Source of the DNA: Stratiolaelaps scimitus
Taxonomy: Eukaryota > Arthropoda > Arachnida > Mesostigmata > Laelapidae
Reading direction: 5' to 3'
Assembly: GCA_019614645.1 (NCBI GenBank)
Contig: JABWDB010000003.1
Coordinates: forward strand, 23,087,001 to 23,151,000
Length of the DNA: 64,000 nucleotides
Position numbers and translations under genes: made by a program. Below, piece by piece: positions 61,400-64,000 of the stretch (within the stretch, counting starts at the first letter, position 1; each line of letters opens with the position of its first letter). The notes under the pieces are model-generated. The model made no database searches. It saw nothing but the letters and a program-made list of their open reading frames with translations, and was not told where the DNA came from.

Positions 61400-63300
61400 A
61401 TAATAATAGCGAGGGGACATCTACTGCGTGCGATACGTTTGCCGTGGAGAGGAGGAAACCGAGGAGAGGGCAGAGGTTGATGCCCCGTGTCATCATTAGC
61501 TGGTCCGAAGTCGGCTCCGTTCTCACCGGTCGGCGAGTGCAAGAGCGAGAGAGAGAGAGATAGTGAGATAGGGCAAACGAGAGCTGTGTCCCTCACTGAA
61601 GCCGTGTCTGTGTGGATTGTATGTGAGTGTGTTTGTGTGCGTGTTCCAAGGGAGGGTGGATCAGAGGTACGTCTCGGTGAGCTTCAGGAGCGCGCTCCGG
61701 GACGAGCGCGGTTGGGTGTGTGCCTCCGTCCATGTGTTGTCCATGTATTGAAAGAGCAGACGAAGAAGGGCAGCAGGACTGGCGGCGGCGGTGGCGGCGG
61801 CGGCGGCGAAGAGGCGGTCGCCGTCCTCGGGGTCGGTCTGCGGCGCGTGTTGTGCGCGATCCAAGCACACAGCGAAAAAAGGAGGAAGGAAGGAAGGAAA
61901 GAAGCAAGAAAGGAAGTCAGCGGAATAGACACACAGACATGCATACAGACAGATAGATAGATACTCCCCAGTACTTCCGCCGCCGCCGCCACAAGCAGTA
62001 CTACTACATCCATATCCATCGCGCCGAAACGAACACAGGAGGAGCGAGGAGCACAGGGAGGCGGTGGACTAAGGCAAGAGAGGTGCGCGCGGGGCCAACA
62101 GACGAGCAGCCGCCTCGCCGCAGGAGAGCCTTCACAACAGCAGGGGGCCGCAGCCACCGCCACCGCCGCAGCCACCGCCATCAGCACGACCACCACAGTC
62201 ACTCAGTCAGCAGGGCAGAGAACGCAACTCCGACACCGAGTCGGACCAGACTCATACAGTTGGAGCCTGCCGCCACCGCCGCCGCCGCCAACGCCGCCAG
62301 TGGAGACGGTATACGGTGGTAGAGAAGTAGAGGACAGACAGGGATAGACACAGTAGAAGCCGACGAAGCAGGAGTAGCCGCAGCAGCAGATGTGCGTCTG
62401 CTCATCTCTCTACATCTGCCCTGCTACTCGCTTGCGAGTGTCGTTCGTTGTTGTTCATTGAGTTGGCTGGCTCTCGCTTGCTAGCGCTGACAGCGTGTTG
62501 GCTCAGTTGCACACCGCTCCGCTTCCTGAGTGAGTCTCGTCTGTCGGTCGGTCGGTCGGTCTGTTTCCTCCTTCGTCTTCTCGCCACCCTCCGAGTGATA
62601 CAATTGGGTGACGGTGGTGCACGTACTAATGTGAATGAGTTCGACGGACGGACGGACGGAGGTGGTGGTGGTGGTCTCAGTGAATGACCGCGTTGCTCCC
62701 TCTCCTCCGATCGAGTTCCGAAGTTAGCGGATGCCTATTGGGCGAGTGTTATTTGTTGCATTGGCTATCGGGTTGTATCTGTTGTCGACTGTTGCCCCCG
62801 GATGTGTTGTTAGTGCTACTGCGGGCGCCGCCGCCGCCGCCGCCGCCGTCGCTTCGTTGTCTGAGTGGGCAAAGCGAAGTGGAGAAGTGAATATACGCCG
62901 AATTGAGATGTGAGCCCCCGGGACGCGCGCCACGTAACCTGTTCGGCATGACCGTTGCGTCGACTGGGGAGGGAGCCATTACACGGCGGTATTAGTTTCG
63001 AGGGACGTTATCAGCACGACCGAGCGATTTCGAATCGGTGGAAAAATCGACGTCGGACCATTGGGATCACCGAGAAGGAGGGCGGCGTTGTTGTTGTTGT
63101 CGTTCCGTTCCTCATTTTCCTCGTCTCCTCATCGATTCGTCGGCCAACGCGTCGACGGATGCGTACAACGCCTAGTGCGATTCCGCTTCAGGGGATAACT
63201 GCGCACACGAAACGAAGGCAACAACAGTGATCACACCACGAGCGGGCACGGGAGCGTGCGGCCGACATTCGACGACGAATGTGGTAAGTAGCAATGGACC
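61400..63300. promoter_or_regulatory. GC-rich block, probable promoter and 5' leader region
   Basis: This is the most GC-rich stretch of the window, with GGC/GCC runs (61779-61808, 62269-62290, 62826-62850), GGTCG and GACG repeats near 62545 and 62645, and few TA arrays. Such blocks often mark transcription starts and long 5' UTRs in arthropods. Direction is uncertain. It may serve a gene to the right, and it is also upstream of NPAT. Overlapping long reading frames here are by-products of the repeats. Confidence 0.4.
62731..62909 (+). CDS. Candidate first coding exon with signal peptide
   Basis: ATG 62731 opens 59 codons plus two bases up to a good donor (GAGAT|GTGAGC). The product begins MPIGRVLFVALAIGLYLLST, a textbook signal peptide or anchor, then GCVVSATAGAAAAAAAVASL and a short polar end. 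The poly-Ala comes from a GCC repeat. It lies in the GC-rich leader-like block of 61.4-63.3 kb, so it could start a secreted or membrane protein continuing past the window. It could equally be an upstream frame in a non-coding leader. Confidence 0.3.
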
Positions 63301-64000
63301 AATGAATAACGGAAGCACGACCAAACGACGGGGATGGCGGTGAGAGAGGTATTAAGTATTAGCAACAACGAGATTTGAGATGCATGCAGCAGCAGGTGCT
63401 GCCGCTGCCCGCAGTAGTGGCGAACACACACCCGGTGCGTAGTTGATCGAGTGCACTCCGTCGGAATACCGTTGTGAGCTGTGTTTTTGCTGAAGGCCGT
63501 ACGAATTCGACTTTTTCTCATGATGACCCTACTTAATTTAGGCTCCCGTTTATAAGTAATTGCGCTCTACTCTACTCCAGAGTGTTTTTAACTAACCTCG
63601 CGCTGTTTCGCCGCATTTGGCATCGTTCACTGGTGGTAACGAGTAATTGTTGGCGGCATTCGACAATTCGCTTGCCTCCTCATCAGAGGCGAACTTTAAC
63701 TGCCGGCGGTGGTCAGCTCGCTTGCCATGAAGCAGTGTTTGCAGCAGTTTGGTGGCAAATGATGCGAGCACTGCGCTCTGATAGGGGGCGATACTATGTG
63801 TCGGCTCCGGGAACTCATAAATGCACACAAAAAGACACACGGACACATACAAAGTACAACAATCCTATCTTGCCTCCACCACGCGCTATCACTTATACCG
63901 TATGCCGACTGAGATCTTGTACGAGACTGTCAAGTTTGCGTGGTTGTTGTTGTTGCTGCTGCTGCTATGGTCTAATTATTTGCGGCAAGCGATCGCTACA
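63301..64000. other. Right edge of window, no gene assigned
   Basis: The reading frame at 63852-63592 on the minus strand has natural-looking composition but matches no family I know. The end carries a short TTG/CTG run (63940-63966). Confidence 0.4.

Noticed and set aside
61684..62202. 172-codon open frame on the minus strand in the GC-rich block
   Set aside because: Ala/Pro runs come from GGC/GCC repeats, and GC-rich DNA has few stop codons in any frame.
1..64000. CRISPR arrays, operons, prokaryotic mobile elements, intact transposons
   Set aside because: None seen. The spaced repeats are eukaryotic microsatellites, and no transposase, integrase or reverse transcriptase motif was found in any frame.

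Overview
The window reads as eukaryotic, very probably arthropod, genomic DNA. Genes are split by GT-AG introns. Non-coding DNA is crowded with (TA)n, (GA)n, CAG/CAA/TTG and AAT microsatellites, and there are no operons or ribosome binding sites. The intron-rich style, the TA arrays and the two recognisable protein genes would fit a parasitiform mite, but that is an inference from general look. No species-diagnostic sequence was found.

Three genes are well supported. (1) A plus-strand gene for an actin-binding Rho-activating protein (ABRA/STARS) with a C-terminal Costars domain. Two shared exons (29532-29698 and 30337-30519) are followed, after a 12.8 kb intron, by two alternative last exons (43288-43524 and 47618-47821). 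Both last exons start in phase 0, both encode the second half of the Costars domain, and they agree at 42 of 59 aligned residues. (2) A minus-strand NPAT gene, the LisH-domain coactivator of histone genes. I rebuilt it as seven coding exons from 57409 down to 51505, with every junction GT-AG and in phase, giving 1246 residues. (3) An intact minus-strand tRNA-Pro(CGG) at 44868-44939, inside the intron region between the two ABRA last exons.

Layout: 1-29.5 kb has no gene I can support and may hold unseen 5' exons or regulatory DNA of ABRA. It contains microsatellites, a GC-richer block at about 21-23.4 kb, a pre-miRNA-like hairpin at 7194-7260 and a pair of tRNA-derived repeat copies at 25.3 and 28.4 kb. 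ABRA covers 29.5-47.8 kb (to about 48.1 kb with a likely poly(A) site). ABRA and NPAT then converge tail to tail across 47.8-51.5 kb. NPAT covers 51.5-57.4 kb. Beyond it lie an AT-rich stretch with one small candidate membrane-protein exon (58327-58498), a quiet stretch, and a GC-rich block at 61.4-63.3 kb. That block looks like a promoter/5' leader of a further gene and contains a possible signal-peptide first exon (62731-62909).

The most interesting material is the ABRA alternative last-exon pair and what lies between them. Besides the tRNA there are two long TA arrays and a near-perfect 25-bp hairpin at 45583-45641.
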